Shown piece after piece: positions 8,087 to 18,400 of a stretch of 39,825 bases of DNA (position 1 is the stretch's first letter; each line of letters starts with the position of its first letter). Location: assembly GCA_937864265.1 (NCBI GenBank), contig CALMIR010000132.1, forward strand, positions 1 through 39,825. The letters are read 5' to 3'. Made by a program: the position numbers and the translations under genes. The notes under the pieces are model-generated. The model was given only the letters and a program-made list of their open reading frames with translations. It did not search any database and was not told the DNA's origin. The DNA is from an uncultured Saprospirales bacterium. Lineage in GTDB: Bacteria; Bacteroidota; Bacteroidia; Chitinophagales; Saprospiraceae.

Positions 8087-10765
8087 ATGAATTACACCCG
8101 AAATTTACTTCAAATCGGCTGCTTGCTGTTGTGGACAGGAATGGCCTACACACAAGTAGAGGAGCAAAATGCCTCCCCTGCCTATTTTAATCCGCCCAAT
8201 CTCGGTTTGGATGGGTGGACCGCATATTTTGAAGACCATTATTTCTCAAGAGGCATCCAGCCAAGCGAGATGGGGGAGGGGAGTGGCTACCTGCCTTATG
8301 TGCGGGAAAAATGGTTTTATGACCTGCGGAAAACCCACACCGGTGATGCTGGAGGACTTCAACGTTGGAAAACATTCCAAGCCATGCGGCAGAAAATGTT
8401 GGGAAGAGGCGGTACCAACCCAGTTGCCAACTGGCAAAACGTAGGACCGAATAAAATGGAAGGCCAAGGCGGTCGCATGATCTCCCATGCCTTTGATCCG
8501 CACAATACGCAAATCATTTGGGCGGGCTCGGCCAGTGGCGGCCTTTGGCTGAGCGAAGATGGAGGCGATAGCTGGCAACCTATGACCGATCAGATACCTT
8601 CAACGGGCATCGGCGCAGTGGCTGTTAATCCCTTGAATTCCAATGCCATTTTGATTGGAACGGGCGAGGGCTATACCCTTGGTTCCAGCTCTATCCGCCC
8701 AGGTTTAGGCGTGTTCAAATCCATTGATTTTGGGCAAACCTGGGAGCAGACGGATTTTGACTACCTACCCGCGGCGGGGGTTTCGGTATTTCAACTGGCC
8801 TGGAGCTATGCCGACACCAGTACGGTATGGCTGGCAGCTAGTAATGGCATTTGGAAAAGTACCGACGCGGGTATGACCTGGGTACTAAAAAAGGGCGATG
8901 GCACCAACCAACAAACCGCCATTTGCAACGATATTTTACAGCATCCTACCAATCCTGACTTGTTGTATGCCTCTTTTGATGGCAACGGAATTTGGCGCAG
9001 CTCCGATGCTGGGGAAAACTGGTCAAAGCTAAGCGGCGGCCTGCCAACGTCCGATATGGATTTCATCGACCTGAGCCTTTGCCGCAGCCAACCCAATGTA
9101 TTATATGCCTCTATTGCTAGCGGCATCAATAGTTTGTTCAATCTAAAAGGACTGTACAAAACGGATGACGGCGGCGATACCTGGGTGAAACTGGAAAATG
9201 CACCGGAAGCTTTTTGTGTGCCCAATGCCATACCAGGGGTCTCTTTCTGCCAGGGTTGGTACGATAATGTGGTGGCCGTTTCACCACAGGATCCCGATGT
9301 AGTCTGGTTGGGAGGCACCACACTTTGGCGCAGCGTAGATGGGGGCGAAAGTTGGACCCAACACGACCGCTATTTTTGCCCCAACTGTACAGAACCTCCT
9401 GCCTGCCGTACCTATGTTGATCAACACGATTTTGCTTTCGATCCGCTTAACCCACAGACCGTTTATGTGTTCAACGACGGTGGGATTGCCAAAAGTACCA
9501 ATGGAGGGGATTGTTGGGAGCAAAAGAATGAAGGCTTGATCACAGCTCAATTTTATGCGCTGTCATCGGGAAGGAGCGATCCAGGCGTGATCATTGGTGG
9601 CTTTCAGGATCATGGCTTACAAGGCATAAGGCTTTGGGAAAACACCAATTTGGCTTGGGATCGCTGGGGTTTTCTGGATGGATCGGATGTCGAAGTACAT
9701 GCTACCGATGCCAATATATTGTACGGCGCATGGGTCAATGGAACCTACTGGAGAACCACCTTTGGGGTGCATACCCTTTCGGTACAAATTACCAACGGCA
9801 TCAACCTTTCAGAAAACAACGGCTTTTTCTTTGCGCCTATTCGGCAAAATCCGCAAGATCCGGCCGTGCTATTGGGTTGTACCATGCAGCGATTGTACAG
9901 AACTACCAATAGCGGTGGGTTTTGGCTGCCAGTAGCCACGATCAACGAGCCTAGGGTTTTTGAATTTGATCAGAATGACCCAACGAATGCCTATGCTGCT
10001 GCATGGATCAACAATGGCAATTCGTCATTTTGGCGCAGCCAGGATGGTGGTGCTACCTGGTCAACAACCGCTAATTCGCCCGGATGGCGGGTAACGGATG
10101 TCAAATCCAGTCCTTTACAAGCTGGTTTAGTTTATGCCAGCCGCAACAGCATCAATGCCAATACGTCGCATATTTACAAGTCGTCCAATTTTGGGAATAC
10201 CTGGGGCAGCATACAGGGAGACCTTCCTGATTTATCGGTTAATGCGCTGGCGATCCACCCTTTCGTATCGGGCGTGCTTTTTGCAGCGACCGACCTCGGT
10301 GTATTTATTACCCTAGACGACGGGCAAACCTGGACGGAATACAACGACAACTTACCGGTCACTTTCATTATGGACATCGAGTTCAACCCTGCGGATACCA
10401 CCCTGCGTGTTGGCACGCATGGACGCGGCGCCTGGATGACCAAAGCTTGGATGCCGGAAGATGTAACATCCGTTCATCAACATGAGGAACCTTCATTTGG
10501 CATCCTGAATATTTATCCCAATCCTGTAAGCACCACCATGCAAATCGATTTTTACTTGGATAAAGCCGATCAGGTACGCGTGGAAATTGTGGATGTTTTG
10601 GGACAAAATATAGCCCATCTCCCGTTGGGAAACCAGGCAGCCGGAACACACCAGGTTAGTTGGGACGGCAAATCGAGTAGGGGCATGGATATTCCTCCGG
10701 GATCTTATTTCGTCCGATTGATTGTAGGTAATCAGGTGCGCACTAATTCTTTTGTCAAACTTTGA
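8087..10765 (+). CDS. Secreted Asp-box (BNR/sortilin-like) beta-propeller protein with T9SS type A tail
   Basis: A predicted extracellular protein of 892 residues. The ATG at 8087 begins MNYTRNLLQIGCLLLWTG, a standard signal peptide; the TTG at 8069 merely extends the frame. The body holds at least ten Asp-box motifs of the form SxDxGxxW (for example SEDGGDSW, STDAGMTW, SSDAGENW, TDDGGDTW, SVDGGESW, SQDGGATW, TLDDGQTW), which mark blade turns of sortilin/VPS10-like or sialidase-like propellers. I do not see a sialidase active-site Arg triad, so an enzyme role is unsupported; a binding role is more likely. The last ~80 residues (IYPNPVS... through ...SFVKL) are a T9SS type A sorting domain. 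The next gene starts 6 bases later. Confidence 0.88.
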   Translation: MNYTRNLLQIGCLLLWTGMAYTQVEEQNASPAYFNPPNLGLDGWTAYFEDHYFSRGIQPSEMGEGSGYLPYVREKWFYDLRKTHTGDAGGLQRWKTFQAMRQKMLGRGGTNPVANWQNVGPNKMEGQGGRMISHAFDPHNTQIIWAGSASGGLWLSEDGGDSWQPMTDQIPSTGIGAVAVNPLNSNAILIGTGEGYTLGSSSIRPGLGVFKSIDFGQTWEQTDFDYLPAAGVSVFQLAWSYADTSTVWLAASNGIWKSTDAGMTWVLKKGDGTNQQTAICNDILQHPTNPDLLYASFDGNGIWRSSDAGENWSKLSGGLPTSDMDFIDLSLCRSQPNVLYASIASGINSLFNLKGLYKTDDGGDTWVKLENAPEAFCVPNAIPGVSFCQGWYDNVVAVSPQDPDVVWLGGTTLWRSVDGGESWTQHDRYFCPNCTEPPACRTYVDQHDFAFDPLNPQTVYVFNDGGIAKSTNGGDCWEQKNEGLITAQFYALSSGRSDPGVIIGGFQDHGLQGIRLWENTNLAWDRWGFLDGSDVEVHATDANILYGAWVNGTYWRTTFGVHTLSVQITNGINLSENNGFFFAPIRQNPQDPAVLLGCTMQRLYRTTNSGGFWLPVATINEPRVFEFDQNDPTNAYAAAWINNGNSSFWRSQDGGATWSTTANSPGWRVTDVKSSPLQAGLVYASRNSINANTSHIYKSSNFGNTWGSIQGDLPDLSVNALAIHPFVSGVLFAATDLGVFITLDDGQTWTEYNDNLPVTFIMDIEFNPADTTLRVGTHGRGAWMTKAWMPEDVTSVHQHEEPSFGILNIYPNPVSTTMQIDFYLDKADQVRVEIVDVLGQNIAHLPLGNQAAGTHQVSWDGKSSRGMDIPPGSYFVRLIVGNQVRTNSFVKL

Positions 10766-10771
10766 GAAGGG

Positions 10772-11965
10772 ATGACCATGCTTATAAATTTAAATACATT
10801 TACTGGCTTATTCCATGCAGCTTTGGTTGGGCTGGCCTTTTTGGGAATTTGTTCTCAAATGCCTGCCCAGCAAGTTTACGTCAGTAGTCGCAATACGAAT
10901 TCAGTCAAACTTTACTATTTGAGTGATGGGGCTTTTTTGGGTGATATTGTCGCTCCTGGTAGCGGAGGTTTGTCATTGCCTCAGGAGGTGCTTTATCACC
11001 CCGATGGTTTTATCTTGGTAACAGGCCGCGGCAATACGTCCATCAAAAAATACGATGTAGAAACAGGCGCTTACCTTGGAAATTTCACAAGCGGATATTC
11101 ACTCGACAACCCCACAAAAAGCACCGTTTGGCAAGATAGCTTGCTTTACGTTAGCCAATGGGGACAAGCACAGAACAAAGTCGTTCGATTCAACTGGCAT
11201 TCAGGTGCTTTTGTAGATGAATTTACATCGGTAGGTGTACCTAATGGTTGCGGACATGCCTGGGACGGCGCGGGCAATCTTTATGTCGCTCAATTCCTAG
11301 ATGGTGTTAACGGGAAGGTGCTGAAATTTGACGCAGCAGGTGATTTAATCGGTACGTTCATTCCAACGGGTATGGTAAGAGGCCCCGTTAATGTATGGTT
11401 CAATGCCGAGGGCAATTTGATGGTAGCCGATTGGACATTGGGGAATGTTCAAGCTTTTGATGGTGTCAGCGGCGCATTTCAAGCTGTCTTGATCAGCGGC
11501 TTGAGCAATGTTGAAGGTTACGCCTTTGACCGGGAAGGTCGCTTGTACCTATGCGATTGGACGGCAAACAAAATATTTCGATATGACTCTGCGGCAAACA
11601 CCCTGTCTCCTTTTATTGAAAGTGGCGGTTTGATGGCACCCAATAGCCTATTCATTCATGAGGAAACGACCAATGATAGCTCTGTTGAACCATCGCTGTT
11701 TTCCGCATTTGATATTTACCCCAATCCAGTAAAAGAGCGCCTGATGATAGATTACACGCTTCAAGCATCCGGTCAACTGAGCATAACCCTGCTCAACGAA
11801 TCGGGACAATTGCTTAGCACTTTGTTCGCAGGCGTGCAAAGTGCTGGCAGGCATCGACTTAATTGGGAGCGCAGCCATTCTAAAGAAACGATTGTAGGAG
11901 GGCTGTATTATATCCGATTGCAAATGGGGGAGGATGCTATGGTTAAACCTATGCTGTTGGAATGA
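10772..11965 (+). CDS. Secreted NHL/SMP-30-like beta-propeller with T9SS type A tail
   Basis: A 397-residue predicted exported protein. A hydrophobic N-terminus (about 10-33) ends near MPAQQ, a plausible signal peptidase site. The middle has repeated blades of about 40-45 residues of the kind seen in NHL or six-bladed propellers (VYVSSRNTNSVKLYYLSDG, GNTSIKKYDVETGAYLG, GNLMVADWTLGNVQAFDGV, GRLYLCDWTANKIFRYD). The final ~75 residues contain DIYPNPVKERL and a glycine-rich end and form a type A sorting domain. It begins 6 bases after the Asp-box protein and is surely in the same transcript, so the two may work together at the cell surface. Catalytic residues are not evident. Confidence 0.85.
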   Translation: MTMLINLNTFTGLFHAALVGLAFLGICSQMPAQQVYVSSRNTNSVKLYYLSDGAFLGDIVAPGSGGLSLPQEVLYHPDGFILVTGRGNTSIKKYDVETGAYLGNFTSGYSLDNPTKSTVWQDSLLYVSQWGQAQNKVVRFNWHSGAFVDEFTSVGVPNGCGHAWDGAGNLYVAQFLDGVNGKVLKFDAAGDLIGTFIPTGMVRGPVNVWFNAEGNLMVADWTLGNVQAFDGVSGAFQAVLISGLSNVEGYAFDREGRLYLCDWTANKIFRYDSAANTLSPFIESGGLMAPNSLFIHEETTNDSSVEPSLFSAFDIYPNPVKERLMIDYTLQASGQLSITLLNESGQLLSTLFAGVQSAGRHRLNWERSHSKETIVGGLYYIRLQMGEDAMVKPMLLE

Positions 11966-12051
11966 AAAAAGCTGTGTGCGTCATTTAGCATGAGCGCCTT
12001 TTAGAAGATTTTTAGAAAAAATCAGCCGCTTCCCAAATCCAATAATTCGGC

Positions 12052-12059
12052 TATTTTTG
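12052..12059 (+). promoter_or_regulatory. Candidate -7 element before the DUF368 operon
   Basis: TATTTTTG fits TAnnTTTG and ends five bases before the ATG at 12065. If used, the mRNA would be leaderless or nearly so. I see no -33 TTG at the usual spacing. It is identical in sequence to the candidate at 8064-8071. Confidence 0.4.
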
Positions 12060-12064
12060 CGGGC

Positions 12065-13039
12065 ATGAATACATGGAACAAAAGTTTGGCCACAGCCCTG
12101 AAAGGCATGGCCATGGGCATAGCTGAAGTGATACCTGGTGTATCAGGAGGCACGATTGCTTTTATTACAGGCATTTACGAGGAGTTGTTGCAAACCATTA
12201 AGGCCATATTGGGGCCAGAGGTATGGACGACGCTTACACGCCAGGGGATTCGACAGGCCTGGGAGAAGGCCAACGGCAATTTTGCCCTGGCGCTCCTTTC
12301 TGGCATGGCTATTGGGATGATCACCGGGGTATTTGCCGTTTCCCATTTGCTGGAAAGCTATCCGATCTTGTTGTGGGCTTTTTTCTTTGGATTAATTCTG
12401 GCCTCAGCTTGGTTTATCGGTCGGCAGGTGGAAAAATGGAACCTGACCACCATCGCCTCTTTGGCAGTCGGTACAGCGATTGCTTATTGGATTACCATCG
12501 CCAGCCCGACGGAGGGTAATACCGCTTTGTGGTTTGTGTTTTTGTCGGGGGCAATTGCCATTTCGGCGCTTTTGTTGCCCGGTATTTCCGGCAGCTTTAT
12601 CCTCCTTTTGATGGGCATGTACACTTACATCATCCCGATGGTAAAATCGTTTTTGCAGACTCAGGATACCGCTCAATTGTTGATTCTGGGGGTTTTTGCA
12701 CTCGGCTGTTTAGTGGGCTTGGCCACCTTCTCCAGGGTACTTACCTGGACCTTTAAGCATTATCACCAGCAAACTATGGCACTTTTGACTGGGTTTATGA
12801 TCGGCTCTTTGAATAAAATCTGGCCCTGGCGCAAGCCGGTCTTGGGTTTAACGGAGGAAGGCCAACTCGTTCAAATCACCCAGGGAATGGAGATCGATAA
12901 AATCATCAAAGAAGTCAATTTGTTGCCTACGCAGTATGCCGCTGAGGTGGGGAATGCCTTTTTGTTGCCTGCTATTTTATTGGCTTTGGCAGGAATTGGC
13001 CTGGTGATTTTACTGGAAAGATGGTCAGCCCCAAAATAG
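12065..13039 (+). CDS. DUF368 (PopT-like) polyprenyl-phosphate transporter
   Basis: A polytopic inner-membrane protein of 324 residues. DUF368 proteins have been linked to flipping undecaprenyl phosphate back across the membrane for cell-wall and surface-polymer synthesis. The signature GVSGGTIAFITGIYEELL near the N-terminus and the second inverted copy LLPGISGSFILLLMGMYTYI near residue 180 give the internal two-fold pattern of the family. About eight or more hydrophobic segments follow. The TAG stop is followed directly by the ATG of aroE, showing tight coupling. Association of DUF368 with aroE is, to my recollection, frequent in Bacteroidota. The family is secure; the substrate comes from family knowledge. 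Confidence 0.88.
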   Translation: MNTWNKSLATALKGMAMGIAEVIPGVSGGTIAFITGIYEELLQTIKAILGPEVWTTLTRQGIRQAWEKANGNFALALLSGMAIGMITGVFAVSHLLESYPILLWAFFFGLILASAWFIGRQVEKWNLTTIASLAVGTAIAYWITIASPTEGNTALWFVFLSGAIAISALLLPGISGSFILLLMGMYTYIIPMVKSFLQTQDTAQLLILGVFALGCLVGLATFSRVLTWTFKHYHQQTMALLTGFMIGSLNKIWPWRKPVLGLTEEGQLVQITQGMEIDKIIKEVNLLPTQYAAEVGNAFLLPAILLALAGIGLVILLERWSAPK

Positions 13040-13816
13040 ATGCCGTTTATGACAAATTCCATCCATCTTGTTCCACGGCTTTTTGGCTTAATAGGCTACC
13101 CGCTTACGCATTCTTTTTCCAAAAAATATTTCAGTGAGAAATTTGAGCAAGAAGGCATAGCAGGTGCCCATTACGAGCTTTTTCCACTGACTGCCATCCA
13201 AGAATTGCCCGAACTGATGGCTAAACAGCCAAACCTGGTTGGTCTTAATGTAACCATCCCTTACAAAGAACAAGTGATGGCCTATCTCGACGCTTTGGAT
13301 GCAGGCGCGGCTGCAGTAGGCGCTGTGAATTGCATTCATTTTGTAAATGGCCGTTCTACGGGCTACAACACAGATGTTTATGGCTTTGAGCAATCGCTGT
13401 TGAACATTTTGAAAGAACAAAAAAACAAAACGCAAACAGCTTTGGTATTGGGTACTGGCGGTGCAGCCAAAGCGGTTTGCTATGTACTAAAAAAACTGGA
13501 AATTGACCATCGATTGGTCTCGCGAAGCCCGGGCATCGGTGATTGCACGTATGAGGATTTGGATGCATCGGTTGTAGAAAAATACCAACTGATCATCAAT
13601 ACCACACCTTTAGGGATGGCACCTAAAGTGGATGCTTGCCCGCCTTTGCCCTACGATGCCATCGGAGCTAGTCATATATTATTCGATCTGGTGTATAACC
13701 CGCTGGAAACACTATTTTTGCAAAAAGGAAAAGAACGAGGGGCAGTAGTGAAGAATGGTCTGGAAATGTTACATTTGCAGGCGGAGCGGGCCTGGCAGAT
13801 TTGGAACAGGCAATAG
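13040..13816 (+). CDS. aroE: Shikimate dehydrogenase
   Basis: Reduces 3-dehydroshikimate to shikimate with NADPH in aromatic amino-acid synthesis. Visible residues: shikimate-binding Ser25 and Ser27 in PLTHSFS, catalytic Lys76 in NVTIPYK, Asn97 in GAVNCI, catalytic Asp112 in GYNTD, and the nucleotide-binding loop LGTGGAAKAV (about 127-136). At 258 residues it is compact for the family. The first ATG (13040) abuts the upstream stop; a second ATG at 13049 is equally possible and would remove three residues. Translation is probably coupled to the DUF368 gene. The proline dehydrogenase gene follows after 18 bases. Confidence 0.93.
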   Translation: MPFMTNSIHLVPRLFGLIGYPLTHSFSKKYFSEKFEQEGIAGAHYELFPLTAIQELPELMAKQPNLVGLNVTIPYKEQVMAYLDALDAGAAAVGAVNCIHFVNGRSTGYNTDVYGFEQSLLNILKEQKNKTQTALVLGTGGAAKAVCYVLKKLEIDHRLVSRSPGIGDCTYEDLDASVVEKYQLIINTTPLGMAPKVDACPPLPYDAIGASHILFDLVYNPLETLFLQKGKERGAVVKNGLEMLHLQAERAWQIWNRQ

Positions 13817-13834
13817 TGTACAAATAACAGGATT

Positions 13835-15088
13835 ATGGAAGAGATCGGAAAACCAGTAAAAAAATTCGATCAGCTGAAAAAAGCAGTACAAGAAATGGAT
13901 GCTAAAAATGCACGACTTGAGCTGGATTTGCTCGATACAGCCATTGCTTTTGCCGATAAGTCGGATAAAGAATTAAAAAAAGCAGCCTGGTTGTTTGGGC
14001 TGATGAATAAGCATTGGTTGGTTGGTATAGGATCCAAATTGGGCGTAGCCGCCATCAAACTGCATTTGCCTTTCATTGAAACAGTGGTGAAAAATACCAT
14101 TTACGAGCAGTTTTGTGGTGGTACTACGCTGTTGGAATGCCAAAAATCGATCGATCGATTGGCTAGACAAAATACCCTGTCTATTTTGGATTACGGCGCT
14201 GAGGCTAAGGAAACAGAAGAGGATTTTAATCAAACGATGAATGAAACCATTCGAGCCATTGAATTTGCTGCTCATAATGACAGCGTTCCTGTTGTGAGTA
14301 CCAAAATTACGGGTATGGCTCGATTTAACCTGTTGAAAACATTTACCGATGAAGAAGGCGTGGATAAAGCCTTTAGGCAGGAATACAAAAACGTACTCAA
14401 ACGCTTAGATGCCATCTGCCATGTTGCAGCTTCAAAAGGGGTCGCCATTTTTTTTGATGCCGAGGAAAGCTGGATTCAAGATGCCATTGATCACCTGGTT
14501 ACCATCATGATGCGGCGCTACAACCGCGAAAAAGTCGTGGTTTACAATACGTTTCAAATGTACCGCACGGATCGGCTGCAATACTTGAGCGACTCCTTCA
14601 ACGCGGCTTTGAAAGGCGGTTATATGCTTGGCGCCAAACTGGTTCGTGGAGCTTACATGGACAAGGAAAGGGAGCGTGCAGAGCGAAAAGGGTATCCATC
14701 GCCGATTTATCCCAACAAAGAAGCGACTGACGATGCCTACAACACAGCCATGCGCTTTTGTGTGGATAATTACCTGCAAATAGCCTCTTGTAATGCTTCG
14801 CATAACCTGGAAAGCAATATGCTCCAAGCCGAGCTGATTGCACAAAGGAACTTACCCCGAAATCATCCGCATTTGAATTTTTGTCAGCTGTACGGCATGA
14901 GCGATAATATTACGTTTAACCTGGCTCACGCAGGCTATAACGTTGCTAAATACGTGCCTTACGGGCCAGTTAGAGAGGTCGTTCCTTATTTGATTCGGCG
15001 TGCCGAAGAAAACAGTTCCGTAACAGGAGATATGTCGCGAGAATATCAATTGGTATTAAAAGAAATCAAACGGAGAGAAATCGGATAA
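13835..15088 (+). CDS. Proline dehydrogenase (PRODH)
   Basis: A FAD-dependent enzyme that oxidises L-proline to pyrroline-5-carboxylate and passes electrons to the respiratory chain, the first step of proline catabolism. The 417-residue monofunctional form lacks the aldehyde dehydrogenase half of PutA. Family motifs include KITGMARF, FFDAEESW, VYNTFQMY, LVRGAYMDKERERA, ASCNASHNLES, QLYGMSD and the C-terminal substrate-binding VPYGPVREVVPYLIRRAEEN with its double Arg. It is likely the last gene of the DUF368-aroE operon (18-base gap). A TATCTTTG sequence just after the stop (15094-15101) could be a promoter for a downstream transcript. Confidence 0.93.
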   Translation: MEEIGKPVKKFDQLKKAVQEMDAKNARLELDLLDTAIAFADKSDKELKKAAWLFGLMNKHWLVGIGSKLGVAAIKLHLPFIETVVKNTIYEQFCGGTTLLECQKSIDRLARQNTLSILDYGAEAKETEEDFNQTMNETIRAIEFAAHNDSVPVVSTKITGMARFNLLKTFTDEEGVDKAFRQEYKNVLKRLDAICHVAASKGVAIFFDAEESWIQDAIDHLVTIMMRRYNREKVVVYNTFQMYRTDRLQYLSDSFNAALKGGYMLGAKLVRGAYMDKERERAERKGYPSPIYPNKEATDDAYNTAMRFCVDNYLQIASCNASHNLESNMLQAELIAQRNLPRNHPHLNFCQLYGMSDNITFNLAHAGYNVAKYVPYGPVREVVPYLIRRAEENSSVTGDMSREYQLVLKEIKRREIG

Positions 15089-15484
15089 AAGCTTATCTTT
15101 GCTGATGTTTTTATCGCGATTGAATCAATAACCAGAAACCATAAATTCGACTGAGGCAGCATTTTCCCCCCCAAACGTGTCTTTGCTGTAGGTGACATGA
15201 AATAAAAGACTAACCTTCACTTAGGCAACACTGCATTGTCCTTACACAACTTATCCCATTGAGCATTTCCAAATAAGCTACCCTTTATTGGTTTCCCAGT
15301 TGTATTACACCCGTTAGGGAGTACCACTTGTTGATGATAACAACTTAATTTTGTTTATATGAAATATATTCATTTGATCGGTTTCTTTTAAAGGATTTGA
15401 TCAATTGAGTAGTCAAAGGATTAAAAAAATTTGCCCTTGATTTTGTTACCGATGGTTTCGGTGACCGTCAAAAAAAATACGCCC
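15089..15484 (+). other. Leader/intergenic region before the first giant adhesin gene
   Basis: A stretch of about 396 bases with no gene. It holds two TAnnTTTG matches: TATCTTTG at 15094-15101 and TAATTTTG at 15346-15353. The second would give a leader of about 125 bases. The sequence is AT-rich towards its 3' end. I see no strong terminator for the upstream operon, only a weak GATAA/TTATC hairpin at 15084-15097 overlapping the stop. Confidence 0.5.
15346..15353 (+). promoter_or_regulatory. Candidate -7 element for the first giant adhesin
   Basis: TAATTTTG fits TAnnTTTG; TTG copies lie upstream at 15328-15333 but closer than the usual spacing. It is about 130 bases before the preferred ATG. 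Confidence 0.35.
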
Positions 15485-18400
15485 ATGTTGGTCTGGAATA
15501 GTAGCAACAAAAATTTCAAACGGTTTATGCTATTTGCTTGGATAAGCTTATTCCCTATATGGGTATTGGGGCAATCCATCAATGATTGTATAGAAGCAAT
15601 CAAGGTTTGCAGCGATACTTCTATCATGGTAGAGGGCATACCTGGGTTTCCGGACTTCAACAACCCTGATAATGATTTGGGTTGTCACCTCACACCGGAA
15701 CAGTCCAGCGCCTGGCTCATTTTACAATTCCGGGACGATATGCCCATTAACAGTATTCTCGAATTTACCATTGAGCCTTTTGAAGGCGAAACCATTGATT
15801 ACGATTTTTCCATTTACGGGCCTTTTCCCGATTGTGATAGCCTTGGAAGTCCGGTGCGCTGTTCTTATTCATTTGCCTGGGAAGGCGGGCAGTGGGCCTG
15901 TGGTTTTTGTCCATTGACGGGTTTGGGTATGGGCGAAACAGATACCAGTGAGGATGCTTTTCAAAATGGCTTTGTAGCGCCCTTGCCAGTCAATCCAGGG
16001 GAATGGTATATTTTGTACATCAACGAATTTGCCGATGTGCCGCTGTCACAAGGCTTCCACATCGATTTTGGCGGCTCGGCGGCTGATTATTTTGATTGTT
16101 TAGGCAATCCCAATTGCGATATGGTTACGGTGAACGCCGGTGCGGACACCAGCATTTGCAATACCGATACCCTGCAATTGAATGTGATTACAACGGAAAC
16201 AACTGGCTTTGAAACCTATACTTGGCGGGGAGGCAATGGAGAAGAGATTTTCCTTAGCGATTCCAACGCCATCCAACCCTACCTGGTTTTGCCAGCAGAT
16301 TTTGCAGGTATCATCAACTTTATCGTTGAAGTAGCCAATGCAGATTGTGTCCATTTTGATACCTTGCAAATAGCGGTTTTAGATCCGCCAACTTTGGAAC
16401 TAAGTGGAGACACCTTAATCTGTCCGGAGGCGATAGCCGAGGTGGAAGCGACGGATGGTTTTGACACTTATTTGTGGTCCGATAACACCATATCGCCTAC
16501 TTTAATTGTTCAGGATGCCGGCTTATATGGTGTGACGGTAAGTTATGGCGGAGGCACCTGCGTTTTTTCTGATTCCATATTAGTTCAAGCGGTGGATGGG
16601 CCTGTATTAAATATGCCGGATACGATTTCTTTTTGTGCCGGCCAAAATGCGGTGTTGAGTGCTGGAGCTGGTTTTGTATCCTATTTGTGGAACGACAATT
16701 CTACCAACGCTACCTTATTTATCAACCAATCTGGTATGTACAGCGTAACGGTTGTGGATGGCAATGGCTGTGCCGCTAGTGATACCACCATCGTCATAGA
16801 ATGGCCGGAACCCGATCCTGGCATTGCCAGCGAATACATGATTTGTCCGGGTGGATCAGTAACCGTATCGGCTCAGTCGGGCTTTGCCCTGTATTTTTGG
16901 TCCACCTCTGAAACCACAGAAAGTATAACCCTAGACCAGCCAGGGTTGTACGATTTGTTGGTGGTTGACGTAAACGGCTGTGGGAGTATTACCAACTTTG
17001 AGGTCATTGAATCAACGCTTCTGCCATTAGAAATTAGTGGCGATACCCTACTTTGCTTTGGCGAGGAGAGCTTATTGGATGCAGGCAGTGGATACGCTAC
17101 ATACGGCTGGCAAGATGGTGCAGAAACACAGCAGTTATTGGTTTCAGATGCAGGGATTTATGCCGTTACGGTCACAGATGCCAATGGATGCGTGCTTACC
17201 GATAGTGTAGAAGTAATGGAAATAGCTGCTCCAGTGCTTAATTTGCCGGATAGCCTTGGGTTTTGTGATGGTTTGCAGGAGGTATTGTTTGCGGGTTTTG
17301 GCTTCGACAGCTATGAATGGAGCACTACCTCTATCAACCCATCCATCACGGTGACCGATGCAGGCACATACAGTGTAACAGTTTCTAATGCTGCTGGCTG
17401 TACGGCTTCTGATACGACCCTGGTGGCTGTTTATGCTGACCCGGATCCGGGTCTGGAGGCAATTTATTCCATTTGCTCCGGCGAACCTGCTTTAGTAGAG
17501 GCGACTCCAGGATATATCCTATACGAGTGGTCAACCATGGATGAAGATACTGCTTCGATTAGTATTGATGTACCGGGAGACTACAGCCTTTTGGTTATAG
17601 ATTCGAATGGTTGTGGCGCTATAGTGAATTTTGAGGTAGAAGAGCACGTCGCCCCTGTTGTAGATGTATTGGGTGTTGATGCAGTCTGTCCAGGCGAAAC
17701 CAGCTTACTAATGGCTAGTCCTGGTTTTGAAAACTATCTTTGGCAAGATGGTTCTGAAAACCCAGGCATCGCTGCTTCAGAAACAGGTACTTACAGTGTA
17801 ACAGCGACTGATATTAACGGTTGTCAAGCTGTTGATAGCTTGGTTTTTACGATATACCCTTCGCCAAGCCTAAACCTTCCAGATTCCAGTTTCTTCTGTC
17901 AGGGCGATCAGGTGGTTTTGCAAGCGCCATCTGGTTTAATTAGCTACCAATGGTCGGATGCTAGCAGCGATCCGTCATTAGTCGTAAGCAATGGAGGTCA
18001 ATACAGCCTAACGGTAACCGACGGCAACCAATGCTCCGCAGCAGATACGGTGCAGGTTATTGAATATGCCCTACCTGACATTCTATTAGAAGGGCCGCTA
18101 AATATTTGCAACGATCAAACAACGACCCTCACTTTGGTGGGTGCATTTGACAGCATCGCCTGGTCGAGTGGTGGCTCATCCTCTTCGGAAACATTTAGCC
18201 TGCCAGGCAGTTACCAGATTACTGTTACTGATGCCAACGGATGTAGCAATGAAACCGCTTTTCAAATCGGTCAATTGATGGCAACTCCCGTGACCATTAT
18301 TGGCAATAATCCTGTTTGCGAAGGCCAGCCTGTTACCTTAGATGCCGGATCGGGTTTTATGACTTATAATTGGTCAACTGGTGATACTACCCAGCAAACC

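Noticed and set aside
8087-10765. Assignment of the Asp-box protein as a sialidase
   Set aside because: Asp boxes are present, but the Arg triad and the Tyr/Glu catalytic pattern of sialidases could not be identified; Asp boxes also occur in sortilin-like and non-enzymatic propellers.
15094-15101. TATCTTTG as the main promoter of the first giant adhesin
   Set aside because: It overlaps the end of the proline dehydrogenase region and would give a leader of nearly 380 bases; the match at 15346 is closer to the gene, so I list the distal one only as a possibility.
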